NCBI RefSeq assembly: GCF_036711975.1
Contig: NC_091966.1
Location: forward strand, 8,873,501-8,937,500
Length of the DNA: 64,000 nucleotides
Reading direction: 5' to 3'
DNA from: Onthophagus taurus
Taxonomy: Eukaryota; Arthropoda; Insecta; Coleoptera; Scarabaeidae
The notes beneath the pieces are model-generated. The model was not told the DNA's origin. It was given only the letters and a program-made list of their open reading frames with translations, and did no database searches. Below are positions 47,701 through 60,499 of the stretch, in pieces; the first letter of the stretch is position 1, and the number at the start of each line of letters is the position of its first letter. The position numbers and the translations under genes are program-made.

Positions 47701-49980
47701 AATTTTTTATTATAACTCAAAAACTAAAAATGTTAGGAGGAAATGTTATAGGTGAGAATTATTTGTAATGAATCAACAGAACTTTCTCTGCAAACAACTC
47801 TACTCCAAATGTGACTATTACCAACCTAGTAGATTTTAATTCCAAAAGATTCAAATTTGAGGCATTTAATAGTAAAGTAAGGTTTTTCTCAAAAATAAAA
47901 AGCTGTTCATGAGAATGATATTAACGAAAATTGTTCATAATAAATCACAAAATCATAGTTTATAAACGATTTGATTCCGACTATTTCATATTTCTAGTGA
48001 TAAATCCTAAAACCCCAAAATCACTAAATTGGCGTTTTTGAATAAAATTTTTATTACAACTCAAAAACTAAAAATGTTAGGAGGAAATGTTATAGGTGAG
48101 AATTATTTGTACTGAACCAAGAAAACTTTATCTGCAAACATCTCTACTCCAAATGTGACTATTACCAACCTAGTAGATTTTAATTCCAAAAGTTTCAAAT
48201 TTTAGGCATTTAATAACATAATGGGAGTTTCCTCAAAAATAAAAAGCTGTGGATGAAAATGATATTACCAAAAATTGTTCATAATAAATCACAAAAACAT
48301 AATCCATAAACAATTTTTTTCCAACTATTTCGTATTTTTAGTATTAACCAATAAAATACCAAAATTTTTAAATTGAAGTTTTTACAAAATATTTTTATTA
48401 TAACTCGAAAACTAAAATTGATGGAAGAATATGTTGTTGATGAGAATTACTTGTAATAAATCAACAAAACGTTATCTACATACAGCTCTAATCCAAACAT
48501 CACTGTTACCAACCTATTACATTTACAATCCCAAACGTTTCAAATTTTAGGCATTTAATAACATAATGGGAGTTTCCTCAAAAATAAAAAGCTGTGGATG
48601 AGAATGATATTACCAAAAATTGTTCATAATAAATCACAAAAACATAATCCATAAACAATCTTTTTCCAACTATTTCGTATTTTTAGTATTAAACAATAAA
48701 ATACAAAAATTTTTAAATTGAAGTTTTTACAAAATATTTTTATTATAACTCGAAAACTAAAATTGATGGAAGAATATGTTGTTGATGAGAATTATTTGTA
48801 ATAAATCAACAAAACGTTATCCGTAAACAATTTTGACCCAAATATAGCTATTACCAAGCTAGTAGATTTAAAATCCCCAACATTTCAAATATGAGACATG
48901 AAAACCTAAACCAATAAATCAAATAAATGTTAAAAACATAATCCATAAACAATTTCTTTCCAACTATATCGGTTTTTATAATTATAAAATATAAAATCCT
49001 AACATCTCTTAATTGACTTTTGTGATACACATTTTATCACTACACATAATCTATAGTAGCTAGGAGGAAAAGTTATGGTTGAAAATTGTTGGTAATGAAC
49101 CAACAATGCGTAATCCATAAGTGATTAATACTCAACTATGATTATTACCAACATAGCAGCCTTTTAGTCCAAAACATTTCACATTCGAGGCTTTTAATAA
49201 CAAAGTGGGGTTTACAAAAAATTAAAAGCTGTAGACGAGAATTATATTACTAAAAAATATTCTTAATAAATCATAAAAACATAATCCATAAGCGATTTCT
49301 TTACAACTATTTCGTATTTTTAAATCGACGTTTTTAGCTACATATTTTTATTTTAATCCGTAAACTAAAAATGATAGGAGAAAACGTTGTTGATGAGAAT
49401 TATTTATAATAAATAAACAAAACGTTATCCGCAAGTGATTATATTATTATATTATTACCAACCTATCGGATTTAAAATCAAAAAAATTTAAATTTAAATC
49501 GTTTAACAACTAAATGAGTTTTAGCTGAAAAATTAAAAAGGCTGGGAATAATGGTATTAATAAAAATTGTTCGTAATAAATCACAAAAATACAATCCATA
49601 AGTCATTACTTTCCAATTATTTTATATTTTTAGTTATAAACCCTAAAATCCCAAAATCTCTAAATTGACGTATTTGGATAAAAAATTTTATTATAACTCG
49701 ACAACTAAAAATGTAAGGAAATAATATTGTGGATAAAAATTGTTTATAATGAATCAATAAATTGTTATCCATAAGCTATTATAACACAATTACGATTATT
49801 ACCAACATAACAGGTTTAAAATCCAAGATGTTTAAATTTGAGGGTTTTAATAACAAAGTAGGGTTTACTCAAAAATTAAAAGTTGTGGATGAGAATAATA
49901 TTACTAAAAATTCCTCATAATAAATCATAGAAATATCATCCATAAACGATTTCTTTCCCATTATTCTAAATTCTAAACCA
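44790..49980. repeat. Satellite array, 344-bp unit (dimer of about 172 bp), about 15 copies
   Basis: The word GTTATGGGTG or its variants recurs at 45348, 45692, 46036, 46380, 46724, 47068 and 47412, exactly 344 bp apart. Outward from there the spacing is 367, 333, 344, 344, 345, 294 and 314 bp. Central units are almost identical and outer ones progressively diverged. Each unit contains two related halves marked by GATGAGAATTAT and GATGAGAATGAT, 158 and 187 bp apart in the copy at 48439-48784. The halves share AATAAATCA, CAAAA, ATCC and TAAACAATTTT in order, so the unit is a dimer. No spacers and no coding frames. The whole array is intronic in Rbp6. Confidence 0.95.
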
Positions 49981-52800
49981 TAACTCGAAAAGAATACTTA
50001 AATATGTCTATTGATACATGGTGAAATATTAAATTTAATAAAAGCGCAACAAATTTAAAATGACTCTATTGGTTCCAATCCGATTTAGAATTTGATTGGA
50101 ACTTTGTGTCTAAATGTTTAACGTAATTATAAAGGATTAGGTATGCAACGTTTGATTTATTTGGATCCATTTATTTTCGGGACTTCCTGTCATTATATTA
50201 AAAGCTGATTAATATATTCAGCTTAAGCTTATTATTGATGCTATGGAATTATTTGGACATATAGACCAATAATCGAGAAACTGTGATTAGTTCTATGCCC
50301 ATAAGTTAATTGGTTGCAATTAAAAAAAATCATTTTACTCAATTGTTGGATTTAAACATAAATATGCTAAGTGATTTTTACTTCGTTCAATGTGTTGAAT
50401 TAGACAATACTTTTAACTTTAATTTGATATAAAAGTTGTTTTCTTCGCTTCATATTTAGAGCATATTCATATTCATAGCTTTATTATTTCTCTTCAGAAC
50501 AGAACTTCAAAACTTCTATATATAAGTTGCTAACAAAATTACATGTTGTTTTGTATTCTTACAAATAATAGAACCACAACAACTCGTGTTTAAAAAGGAA
50601 ATTAAATCTGGATGGTCCCATTTAATTCAATGGTGGTCCTTACAAAAAATTCTGTCTTGCTTCATGCGGGTTATAAGTTTACCATCATTGTTTGTTCTTG
50701 TTTTACCTTCAATGTTAACTCATTTTTTTTCTCGATTTTTTTGTCGTATCTTTGTAGACATCCTTTTCTTTTGAAGTATTAAGGCATGAAATTTGATCAA
50801 AGAACAATTCCATAAATAAATTTATCTATTTATTTATTTGATCTTTATAAAGTCTTTGTTAACTAGATTCTTCTCCCAAATTCTTATCTTTTTTAATTTC
50901 ACATATAACTCGAATGCGTTCAGAATCCTTCGTCTTCATATAAAAGCAATCACTCATCATTTTGGTTCAACACAAGTTTCAATTCGTCTCAGTGCGTAAA
51001 CTATTAAAATCATCTTACCAATAACTGTTTTTTTACAAAGTAGATTAAGGTTGGGGAATTTTCGTCAATTCGACAAGCGGGCATGAATACAAATCGGATG
51101 GACCCCACAGACTTACATATGTGTGATGAGGGTTAAAGCCGAATCCAAATATTTATGGTGGAACCATCAAATAAACGATTGTAAATGATTATGGAAAGTA
51201 GATGATCTACTTTAGACTTCAGTAATGTCAAATTGTTAAATAACAAAATTCTGTAACATATCTAGTTTGAGTAAGTACCCCATATTTCAAAATACCACGT
51301 CGTACGTTTACTTTCAAAGAGGATCAAGTGTACTCTCTTAATTCATGAGCATTCTCTGTACTTTAAATAACTCAATTGTGATTATACGCGTTCCCACTGG
51401 CGTAAAATATGGCTTCATTCAACGTAAAGAACAAAAAATTAGGGCTTATGTTCGTTATTTCTAATAATACTTCTTCAACTCGTATACGAATAATTTTATC
51501 AGCATTAAATTGGACTTGTATCATTTAAATGTAGATTTCATTATGCGCGCGATTCCGCTTTCCAATGCTAATCTGGTACTTGACTTTCCTGTGTTCCTAA
51601 TCATTGCGTCTTAAACATTTATGATGTTATCTTCCATTCGAATGCTCTGTGACTCTGTGTGCACGAATTTCTCGTGCACTTGACGGTTATTTAGATGGTT
51701 TCGGGGAAAATGATGTAGTACCATATGAGTTGTAACATCGTGTTTGTTTTTGATAATTTGTGAAAGAATGTAAAAAAATGTGTTGTATTTAAAAACTTTT
51801 ATCGCAAAAATTAAATCTTTACAAAATAAGTTTTCTATTTAATCTGCTTCGAGAGTAGTACAATTTATTAATAGAGATAAAGTAAATATGTAAAATAAAA
51901 TGTGAATATATATTCGAACAAGCGAATCCGTGCAATACTGGTAAAGCAAATTCTATGTAGTGGTTTTAACATTTCAGATCATGCTTTAATTAAAAGAATT
52001 TTATCCAACTACCAGTATTTATCTAGATATTTTCGATAGTTCTTCGCAAAATTCGATTTTTGAAGATGTGGGATTTCATAAAACTACCTTAGTGTTGCAT
52101 TTAAAACGTATAGGAATTATATAAGTGATGAGAGCCGAAACATGGTGATGGAGGAATTTATTTAGCTCGGTATCTTGAATGAGTGCTGTGATTACATCTT
52201 CAACATTTTTGAACGATATGATTCGTTAAATCCTATAAAGGCACGATTTATTCTGCCTGACTGACCTTGTTCGAAGAGAACCCACTATGTACTTGATTAC
52301 TCCGCATTACTTTATAAGTAGTAAGTTAATGCAGCAAAAGCGTTTTCCCCGGAAAACGGATTTTTTTTACAATTTTAATCCCCCATTGTCCCTCAAAATT
52401 TTAATACTCGCATTGGGGAAGTTAATGTAATGTCTTTATGTTCATCTCTATTGCTTTTTTTATCCCAAAATCATTCGTGTGTCATATAATTTCTGCTGTA
52501 GAATTCGTTTGTCCGTTTAGAGCTTTATTTGTAATTGACATCTACATCTAGTTTCGATTTTTTAGAAATAAATAGCTGTTTGTAGCCATTCATGATAATT
52601 GTTTGAAACGTATCTTCTATTCAGGAAACTTTTCAGTTATTTTTAGGCAGCCAACGCGATTTATATTTGTATTTGAAAATTGATAGAGGTTTTCTAATTT
52701 TGCTACATTGTTCTTCCTGGCATCATTGCCAGGAAGTTGATGATGGTTTTCACCTTTCTATAATATTCGTAGCTCTTTTTTCATCATGGACATATATGGA
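49981..52800 (+). other. Rbp6 intron, no recognised feature
   Basis: AT-rich. A small hairpin occurs near 50795-50850 (TTGATCAAAG through TTTATTTGATC). No exon with RRM sequence, RNA gene or named element. Confidence 0.4.
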
Positions 52801-52843
52801 AACTTGTCACAATGCAAAAAATTATATATAAAGATTTTATTTT

Positions 52844-53446
52844 TTACTGTCTAAGATTATGGGCAAAATTATTGCTTATTTTCTGGCAATCATTTGGATC
52901 CCTTTGAAACAAATAATCAAATTTCCATTTAGTATTAATAGAAGAAAAAAAATCTAAAATTTTTGGTCTTGTCTCGTGTTTTTCAGAGTGCAACAAAAAT
53001 TTAAGAGCGGAATTGCAACCTTCTTTACAGTGTTTGGTCAATTGTCAAAAACAGATGTCTGATTTCGTTCACAAAATGTTTTATAGGATGTTAATGTTAT
53101 CTGATTACTGCTACAGTATTAACAGTTGCTAACAGTTCCTGTTATATCTTCTTGAGATAATAAGTTCCCAATAACTACGCTTTGATACAAAATTTAAAAC
53201 TTTCAGGTTTACAAACCACTTACAAACTGTTTCACAATTTATATTGCCGTAAAGGAAATCTTCTGCCTGTCTACTATTGTTAATTTTAGGTATTGTAAAG
53301 CCGCAATTGACCCGATTTATCACTATCTGAAATTTTGACTGATTTGTAATAACTGGAAAATCTGTGCGAGCAATGTGGTAGAAATTGATAATCCAAACAT
53401 TTTTTGGTAGCTTCTGCTTTTCAGTAAGAACTTCAAAATTTTTCAT
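52844..53446 (-). other. Unrecognised minus-strand frames
   Basis: Two adjacent minus-strand frames (53446-53129, 105 codons; 53041-52844, 65 codons) are longer than chance neighbours and have plausible composition (for example KLPKNVWIINFYHIARTDF). They are separated by stops and I see no splice sites that join them. They may be a degraded transposon protein or a broken gene inside the Rbp6 intron. No function assigned. Confidence 0.2.
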
Positions 53447-54310
53447 TCCCTCATTTGCTGAACTTACTCCTTAACTTCTTACATTTCTATCTTACATATT
53501 CTTCGTCTTTCCCAGGTCTAAGACCTATTTTATTCCCAAATATTGCTAAATTAAAAAAATAAGTTGCAATAATAATAATTGCAGAAAAATCCTATGATTG
53601 CTTAAAAGTGTTGAAGTTACACCTTAGTAGTAGTATTTACTTCCAGTTCTGCCATATTATGAATCTCAAAATGTGATTAATAGCAATCAATTTAGGGTGC
53701 ATGATGATGAGATACTATTTGATTCCTTGGGATGTACGAAAATTTGTCAATTGCCGATTTCATGTATAATTGTCCTGACATCACTCTTGGTGATTTTCCT
53801 GCTGCATTCATATTTTTTTTAATGGACATTGTTATTGATATTTTACCATTTTCGTTTGTTACATGTTTTTGTGGTCAATAAAAGTAATAGAATAATCCAA
53901 AACGGTACAAAATAATTCAAAAACGGTTTGTTGTGTTCACATGATTCAGTTGAAACTCCTTCTTGTCATGACAGATTAGATTGTAATTATTTGTCAGACT
54001 ATTTTGCTTAATCCTATTACTTTTGACACTTTCATCAAGAAATCTACATTGCTTATGATTATTGTATATGAACTTAGTAACGGTTTTCTTTCTTCATGGT
54101 TGATGTAATCCAGGTTTTTGCATCTTCTTGATCAACCCGTGTTGCCGGTGTAAACGTGTTAATAACTCGTTCCTATTTTAGACATCAACACTTCTTTATT
54201 ACTTAACATAATTAATTCAATTTTCTCGTAACTCTCCTCTTCATCTAGGAAACTGTCCAACTCAATTAAGTGAAAACTCTTGAAATTATCTTGAAAAATA
54301 CAATATACTC
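53447..54310 (+). other. Rbp6 intron, no recognised feature
   Basis: AT-rich non-coding sequence. Confidence 0.35.
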
Positions 54311-54319
54311 ATAGATTTT

Positions 54320-54560
54320 TCACAGAATTTAGTTTCTGGCCACATAACAGCAAGATGTCGACACTCATTAATCACTGAGGATATCAGGTGTGATTGAAAC
54401 TTCACTCTTGATTTCAGTTTGGCATTTAATTCGGTGGATCATGAAATGTTCCAAAATTCCAGCAGTCAAGTCAAGTCGTGGAATAATGGTGAATTTCCTA
54501 GAGTTTTGACTTGTCTAAACATTCTAGCTTGAGTTTAAATATTTCCAAGACAAAATTATT
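54320..54560 (+). mobile_element. LINE reverse-transcriptase remnant
   Basis: Plus-strand frame with SLITEDIRCD near 54367 and TLDFSLAFNSVDHEMF at about 54402-54450. This matches the reverse-transcriptase block LxDFSKAFDSVDHxxL of CR1/Jockey-like LINEs. It is a short fragment with a stop between blocks. Confidence 0.6.
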
Positions 54561-56958
54561 CTTGCTTTTGGCTTAAAATCTTACAAAATTTTACTTTTGG
54601 TCTTACTGCTAAATGGCGATGTTAATTAATTCTCTCATATATTTAAGAACTTAGAGGTGATTACACACTCTGTGATGTTCTGGAAGCACCAAATTCAATC
54701 TGTTTGTCTATTTTTGTTTCACTATTAAAATTTTCTCCAAAACATATAACTTTAATTCAATATTTCAGCAACTGATAATCAACAAAATGAACTTATAAAC
54801 ACAAATATAGCAATAAATACTTTTTGGTTCACAATTTAAGCAACAAAAATTAAAACTATGATTTTATCATGCAAAAAAAGCAACTGGTTGAAAAACCCAT
54901 TGTTATAAATACATTAGTTGATTTGTATAAAAATCGTTTTAATTCATACTCACGTTTCGTCTGGTCATTAAACATTAATGTGCGTCGATTGTGAATTGTA
55001 AATCGTCATAAAACCCGTTTACAATTTGTAATTTTGCCGAGCCGTGCAAGATAAGAGGCCGCCACGATTCTGAATCGTAACTCCTTTTTTGGTTTCATCG
55101 TCAGAGAGACGAAAGAGTGAAGGCGGACAAATACACGTCTTCTCCTTCGGCTGTCGTCACGGCATAATGACATATTCGTTCGTGTAATAGACGGTATAAT
55201 CATCGGTTGACGATTGTTAGCTTCCTCGTTGTAATTGCAGTGCTTGAGGCTTGGGTTGCTAACGGTTAACGGGAAACTAAAAAGAACGTTGTTGTCGAAG
55301 AAGAAGTAATTCGTGCGATCACGCCATTTTTTTTAGAGCAATGATTACTGGTTTTGAGGTTTTTGGTGAGAGAGAGGTTCTTTGTATGGTTTCTTCGGCA
55401 AAAGTTGACCCGAAAGAACTTGTTATCGGTGTTAACTTTCAAGGGGAACCAAAAAGCTTAACTATATCTAATCTTAAATAAACGTGCAAGAGAGGGAATT
55501 TTATGTTGATTATTTTTATCTTCTTCTCGATGTCTGATATAGATTGAGCTTTATTTACAGAGTGTTTACCGTTATTTATAGAATATTTATAGAACCAGGA
55601 AGAGAATTAATGTTAAATGAAGATAAATTTAATCATAAATTTTTTGTTCAATTATGTTTTACAATAATTGATTACTAAAAGCACTTGTAGTAGATAATTG
55701 AAAATGATCAAATCTTAAGTAAAGATTATCGGGCTATTTCCGACGTGACTATAATTAAGCTGCGTTCCACCCGAACCGTGATTTATTATTAGAAATGGTG
55801 AATTATGACTGAAGAGACGAGCCACGTGGTTTTCTATGTTTAGATTGTTTTTGTACCGCTTTGTTTTTGAATAAATTACAAAGTTATTATGGTTGAAAAT
55901 GAGATCATTTAGTAATACCCACTTTTATTCTGACTGGAGGATTTACTTATGGGTTTTATCTTATCAGGAAGTCCATGCAAATACAACACTAATCGGCGGC
56001 GAATTCTTGCGATAAAATTGTTGCGTAAATCTAATGTAGGTATCAAAAATGAAATTGTTCTATTAATTTGTTTAAAAACAAGGTTAAACGCGAATTAAAA
56101 TCACAAAGCTGCTTATTACTAGATTTTACTGCCATTATACATAACCGTTAATTAATCGTTGTTTACAGTTGTATATAAACATCCTTTGGGAGAAAGCGGC
56201 TGCGTTTATAAAGTAATGACGATACGAGTACATCGTATTAAAACGTGTTTACGTTACGATTAATTTAGTATTTCGTCAAGGATATGTAATGATATTGTTT
56301 AAAAATTATTTATTAAAACGTCAAATACATATTTGAAAAATAAAAGGTTATTTGAATTATAGCTTGATATCTCGAGATTATAAATTAAAGCAAAACAGAT
56401 TAATGCCAATTATATATGGCTGAATCAACACGTTTTGATATAAGATACCTAAACAATTATTTGCAGTATCACAGCATTAATTTAATCACGTACAAAGAAC
56501 TATTTTTGCTAATTTGATATCTAATAAGATTCCAAATAAAATTTAGGTATACAGATTAATATTTTTAGGTTTGTTTGGGAACATAACTTATCTCAATTTC
56601 AGCTCAAATTAAATATACGTTAGAGTTTTTTTGGTATAAGTAAGTTTGTTTTGCTTGGGTTTAAATTGAGTAAATTTTGGATTTAGTGAAAATGTGATGC
56701 GTTGTAAAGGTTAGATATTATATATGTAGTTTTTTTAACAGGAAATTAACACAAGACTAGAAATAAAATCTCTTAAATCAATTTCGACTATTTTTAGCAT
56801 TAAGTATAAAACGCAATTGGCTGCAGTGGCAAAATTTGGTATATGGCTATTGCACTAAAATAGTAGATCTGTATCAACTTTAAATATAGATTTACAAATG
56901 TACAAGCTTTTATGATCATGAATAATATAATAAAAGCAAAAACATCACAGATTTATAT
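54561..56958 (+). other. Rbp6 intron
   Basis: AT-rich, with a moderately CpG-rich stretch at 55000-55330. No exon or named element. Confidence 0.35.
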
Positions 56959-57750
56959 TTGACGTTTTTTAAAGTAAATAATAGAAATGGTCTTTATTCC
57001 CAAATCCGTTCGAGTTTAAGAAATGTAAGTTTTCAAGATGAACAGCTTTTTAATGTAAATCATTTTCTCCAAATCTTTTTGGATTTAAGAAATGAAATTT
57101 ATTCAGGTTGTGATAGAATGATTAAGGTTACACTGCAGACAAAGTTTAAGTTTCCAAAATAAATAGATTTTCAAAAAGAAATGTTTTAAAGAAAAAATTA
57201 ATTTAATTAAAAAGTCGTTTTTCTCCACAACGGTTTGTGTTTCAGCAACGAAACTTTTTCAGGTTATAATACAATCAATAAGCTTATATTGTACCAAAAT
57301 TTAAGTTTCTAAGACGAAGAGTTTTTTCTAAAGAGTTGTTTAAAAGTTGTTCTATATTGGACGTATCTTAAAAACTACAGTGGATGAAAAAATCTGTTTC
57401 TCCAAAATGGTTTATATTTTATCAACGAAACTTTTCCAGATTATTATAGAATGATTGAGGTTATATAACACTAAACTTTAAAGTTCCAAGGTGAGCTGAT
57501 TTTTTAAAAGAAATGATTAAGGATAATAGATTTATATTTGACGTTTCTTAAAGCTTCATTTTAGAAAAAAAATTTTTTTTCCAAAATCTTTTGGATTTAA
57601 GAAATGAAATATTTTCAGGTTGTTATAGAATCAGTAAGGTTGTATTATACCAAAATGTATGTTTCCAACGTGAATAGTTTTTCTAACGAAACGTTTAAAA
57701 AATCGTCCATTTATATTTGACGTTTCTGACAAGAAAATGGGTTAACACAA

Positions 57751-57955
57751 AATAGTATATTGTTTTATATGGAAGAGAAGCAGTGCTTTTTATGGCGTGG
57801 TCTGTCGCTTAGCGACGAACGCAGTGAGTCGCTAATGACAGATGAGCCGTTAAAATTGTGGCGTGTCCGACAGTTTGCCGGACTCACTTCGTTCGTCCGG
57901 CAATGACGGACCAGCCACAAACGAATCTGCTTCTCTTCCGAATAAAACATAGTAT
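57751..57955. mobile_element. Foldback MITE with two GC-rich hairpins
   Basis: The arms pair TAGTATATTGTTTTATATGG, then AAGAGAAGCAG, with CTGCTTCTCTTCCGAATAAA, then ACATAGTA. Inside are two hairpins: 57801-57842 (CTGTCGCTTAGCGAC with GTCGCTAATGACAG) and 57865-57911 (GTCCGACAGTTTGCCGGAC with GTCCGGCAATGACGGAC). Their loops share GACGAACGMAGTGAGTC in opposite orientations. The element is inserted in the degenerate tandem array. No coding capacity. Confidence 0.7.
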
Positions 57956-58166
57956 TTTTTCTTCAAACGTTGCAAATAATACGGCGCTAAAGTGAAATGT
58001 TCTTCAACGTTATGGCGCTAAAGTGAAATTTACTTTAGCGCCATAACGCTGAAGTACTTTTTTGCTATGTTGATCTTAGCAACCGTCGTTATGCAACAAT
58101 GACTTACTTCTACCGCGAGTAAACACGACAACAAAGTTGTCATTTAATGACGTTTGAAGAAAAAAT
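57956..58166. mobile_element. Second inverted-repeat element abutting the first
   Basis: Starts ATTTTTTCTTCAAACGT and ends ACGTTTGAAGAAAAAAT, a 17-bp perfect inverted pair. The interior has a strong palindrome (GGCGCTAAAGTGAAAT at 58013-58028, inverted at about 58029-58044) and the same word once more in direct orientation near 57982. No frame. Confidence 0.65.
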
Positions 58167-58379
58167 CTTTTGTCCAAAATCGTTTGTGTTACAAAAATGA
58201 AATGTTTTCAGGTTATAATATAATATTATAAAGGTTGCAGTGCACCACAGATTAAGTTTCTAATAGTTCTACTAGTTTCTAAAGCGATTTGTTAGAAGTC
58301 TTTTATGAATTGATTTAAAATCAGGTCTTTAAACTCAAGTAGTGTAACATGCTCAATAAATTTAAAATAATGATAATTA

Positions 58380-58760
58380 TTGCAGATCGTAGAAGGTATT
58401 TTTGGAGATCCCCAATTATTATCACGGATTTCACGAGAATTTAGTCATACTTTCAAGGATACCTTCAAAGTTCTAAAAAATCTAAGAATTTCTAACAACT
58501 CCTTTTTAGATATTTCCAGAAATGTACAAAGTATTTTTAAAGATTTTAAAAGAATTTCTTGGATTTTGGAAGTTTTATTAGAACTTAGGTGTTACTAAAA
58601 ATTAACAATGGTGTTTGAAAGATTTCCATACAATTTATTCGTAGTTTTAGGTATTCCCACAAATTTATAAAAGTTTTCAAGCATATCCATAGAATATCTT
58701 GGAATTTCCAAGACTATTAAGGATATCTTTTAAAGATATCCAGATATTTAGAAGGATATC
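58380..58760. repeat. Degenerate TTTC-type short-word repeat
   Basis: Same style and vocabulary as 7680-8000 and 8330-8500 (AGTATTTTTAAAGATT, AGAATTTCTAA, GATTTCCATA). It is low-complexity, about 11-12 bp quasi-periodic by eye. Confidence 0.4.
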
Positions 58761-60480
58761 AAAGCATTTCTCTTCTTTTCATTTCGTTGCTGAAATAATG
58801 AACCCTAAAGTTATTATATTAAAGATTAAATTGCCATTATGAATCAATTTTTTTTAAGAAATATTTAAAAATCGCTAATTTATAGTGAAATGGATGATTA
58901 ATCAAATAAATGTTTAATCAGAGTTATTTCGAATTCTACTCAAAGCATAATGTATTTTGCATAATACTTTTTGTTTTCATTCTGCCACAGTGAATATTTG
59001 TGGTTAAACTACAACATCTTTATTTCATTTATGATGATATACCATAACTTTTTATGATACTTATTTGGTGGTTCATTTTTTGTAATTTTTGTCGGTTTAC
59101 TTTTAATACATTCCCTCAATTTATTGTAACGAGCTTTTCCCGTCACAGTGAAACCAAGGTCGCTTTTGGCCGAGGCGCTAATATATACCACATTGATACA
59201 ATGTTATTAATCTCGGTTTAACTTACAATTAGTATGATATCGTTTGATTAAGGCTATATTAAGGCTCTAGCTTGAAGTAACACAAATACGTTACAATTAA
59301 AAGAAAAAGTGTATTGATTAACGATCTCGAATTTACCTTTTTGTTTCATTTAACTCACGATTTCACCCGAACTACAAACTTAAAATGTAAGAGGTTTGCT
59401 TATTATATATAAAACTGTTGAATAAATGCAATAAGCTTTACCGTAATTCTTTGCGCCGAACGGTCTCCGAGATGTTGAACCTCAAGGTCATAGAATTTGC
59501 AAGGGTAAAGAGCATATTTATTTTTTTATTTAATGCCAATCTCGCTTGTTCAATCCGAGCACTTCCTTGGCGATCTTTGAAGCTTACGGTTTTAGCTCGA
59601 TAAAACCCATTTTTCCTTTTTGATAAGTTTCTTATACACAGTTTATGTATAAACATGATGTTTTAGCACTTCTGAGTGATATAAACACAATTTTTTTGAG
59701 ACAATTGTAAAATTGGTTGTAACTTTTATAAACGAGCTACTTATTGTATTGTTTTGGGATCAGGAAGTAACCAACTAAATTGGGACAACTGCTCAAAAAT
59801 TAAGAACACAGCCATTTAAGGAAAACTCTGGAACGAAGCAGTTTTAAAAAGGAAACTTTTAAAAAGAACTTTCGCAGGGACTTAATCTCATTTGCCGGGC
59901 AATAGTTTGTTGGTTAAAGTACGGTAAGAAACCGAATTTATTGAAATTATCTAGTTTAAAATTGTGTACTAAATTATCTGCTTGAACTATGTCTTTATCG
60001 TTACCGCCATCTATTGAAATGTATTAAAACTAAATTTCTTAATTCTTTTAGTACGAGTTACAAGTTTTTGAATTAACTTTTGCATCATATTTATAGATTC
60101 TTTGAAATTTCGAGTGATTTCATGATATTTGTTTAAGTTATCTAGAAAAAAAAATTAAAATCCGTAACAAAATAAAGTTTGATATCTCGAGCACATGTTT
60201 AAAGTGAAACAGATTAACGTCAATTATGGTTTTAAATGAATGCCCTCCATGCCTATGTATTATTAATTTTATTGGATAAATTGAACATCAAAATCACGTG
60301 TTCATTTTTTTCCGTTTTCTTTGTGGAAGTAATCTAAAAATGATATTAACATTGTTTCTTATTATTAGAATATATTTCATTATTGAGGTAATTCAACTAC
60401 TTTGTGAATCAAATCAGAAAAGAAATCGGATAGTCTCAAGTTCGACGGAAAAGTTAAATCAAGGAGCATTGTATAACAGA
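58761..60480 (+). other. Rbp6 intron, no recognised feature
   Basis: AT-rich. Short opposing frames around 59440-59650 are not recognised. Confidence 0.35.
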
Positions 60481-60499
60481 AACAAATGTATCGAATAGC

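Larger units (their letters stand above)
56959..58320. repeat. Degenerate tandem array, about 156-179 bp unit, interrupted
   Basis: The block CAGGTTGTGATAGAATGATT and variants recur at 57104, 57260, 57437 and 57616 (spacing 156, 177, 179). They recur again at 58209 after an insertion of about 415 bp. Each unit also has TTTGACGTTTCTTA, CTCCAAAAT and GAAACTTTTTC-like words in the same order. Copies are strongly diverged. Confidence 0.75.

Noticed and set aside
44790..49980. CRISPR-like or gene-family array
   Set aside because: Repeats are contiguous 344-bp units with no spacers and no open frame; it is an ordinary satellite structure.
57801..57911. Bacterial REP sequence or endosymbiont contamination
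   Set aside because: The hairpins look REP-like, but they are inside an element with inverted arms inserted in an insect tandem repeat, with no bacterial sequence around.
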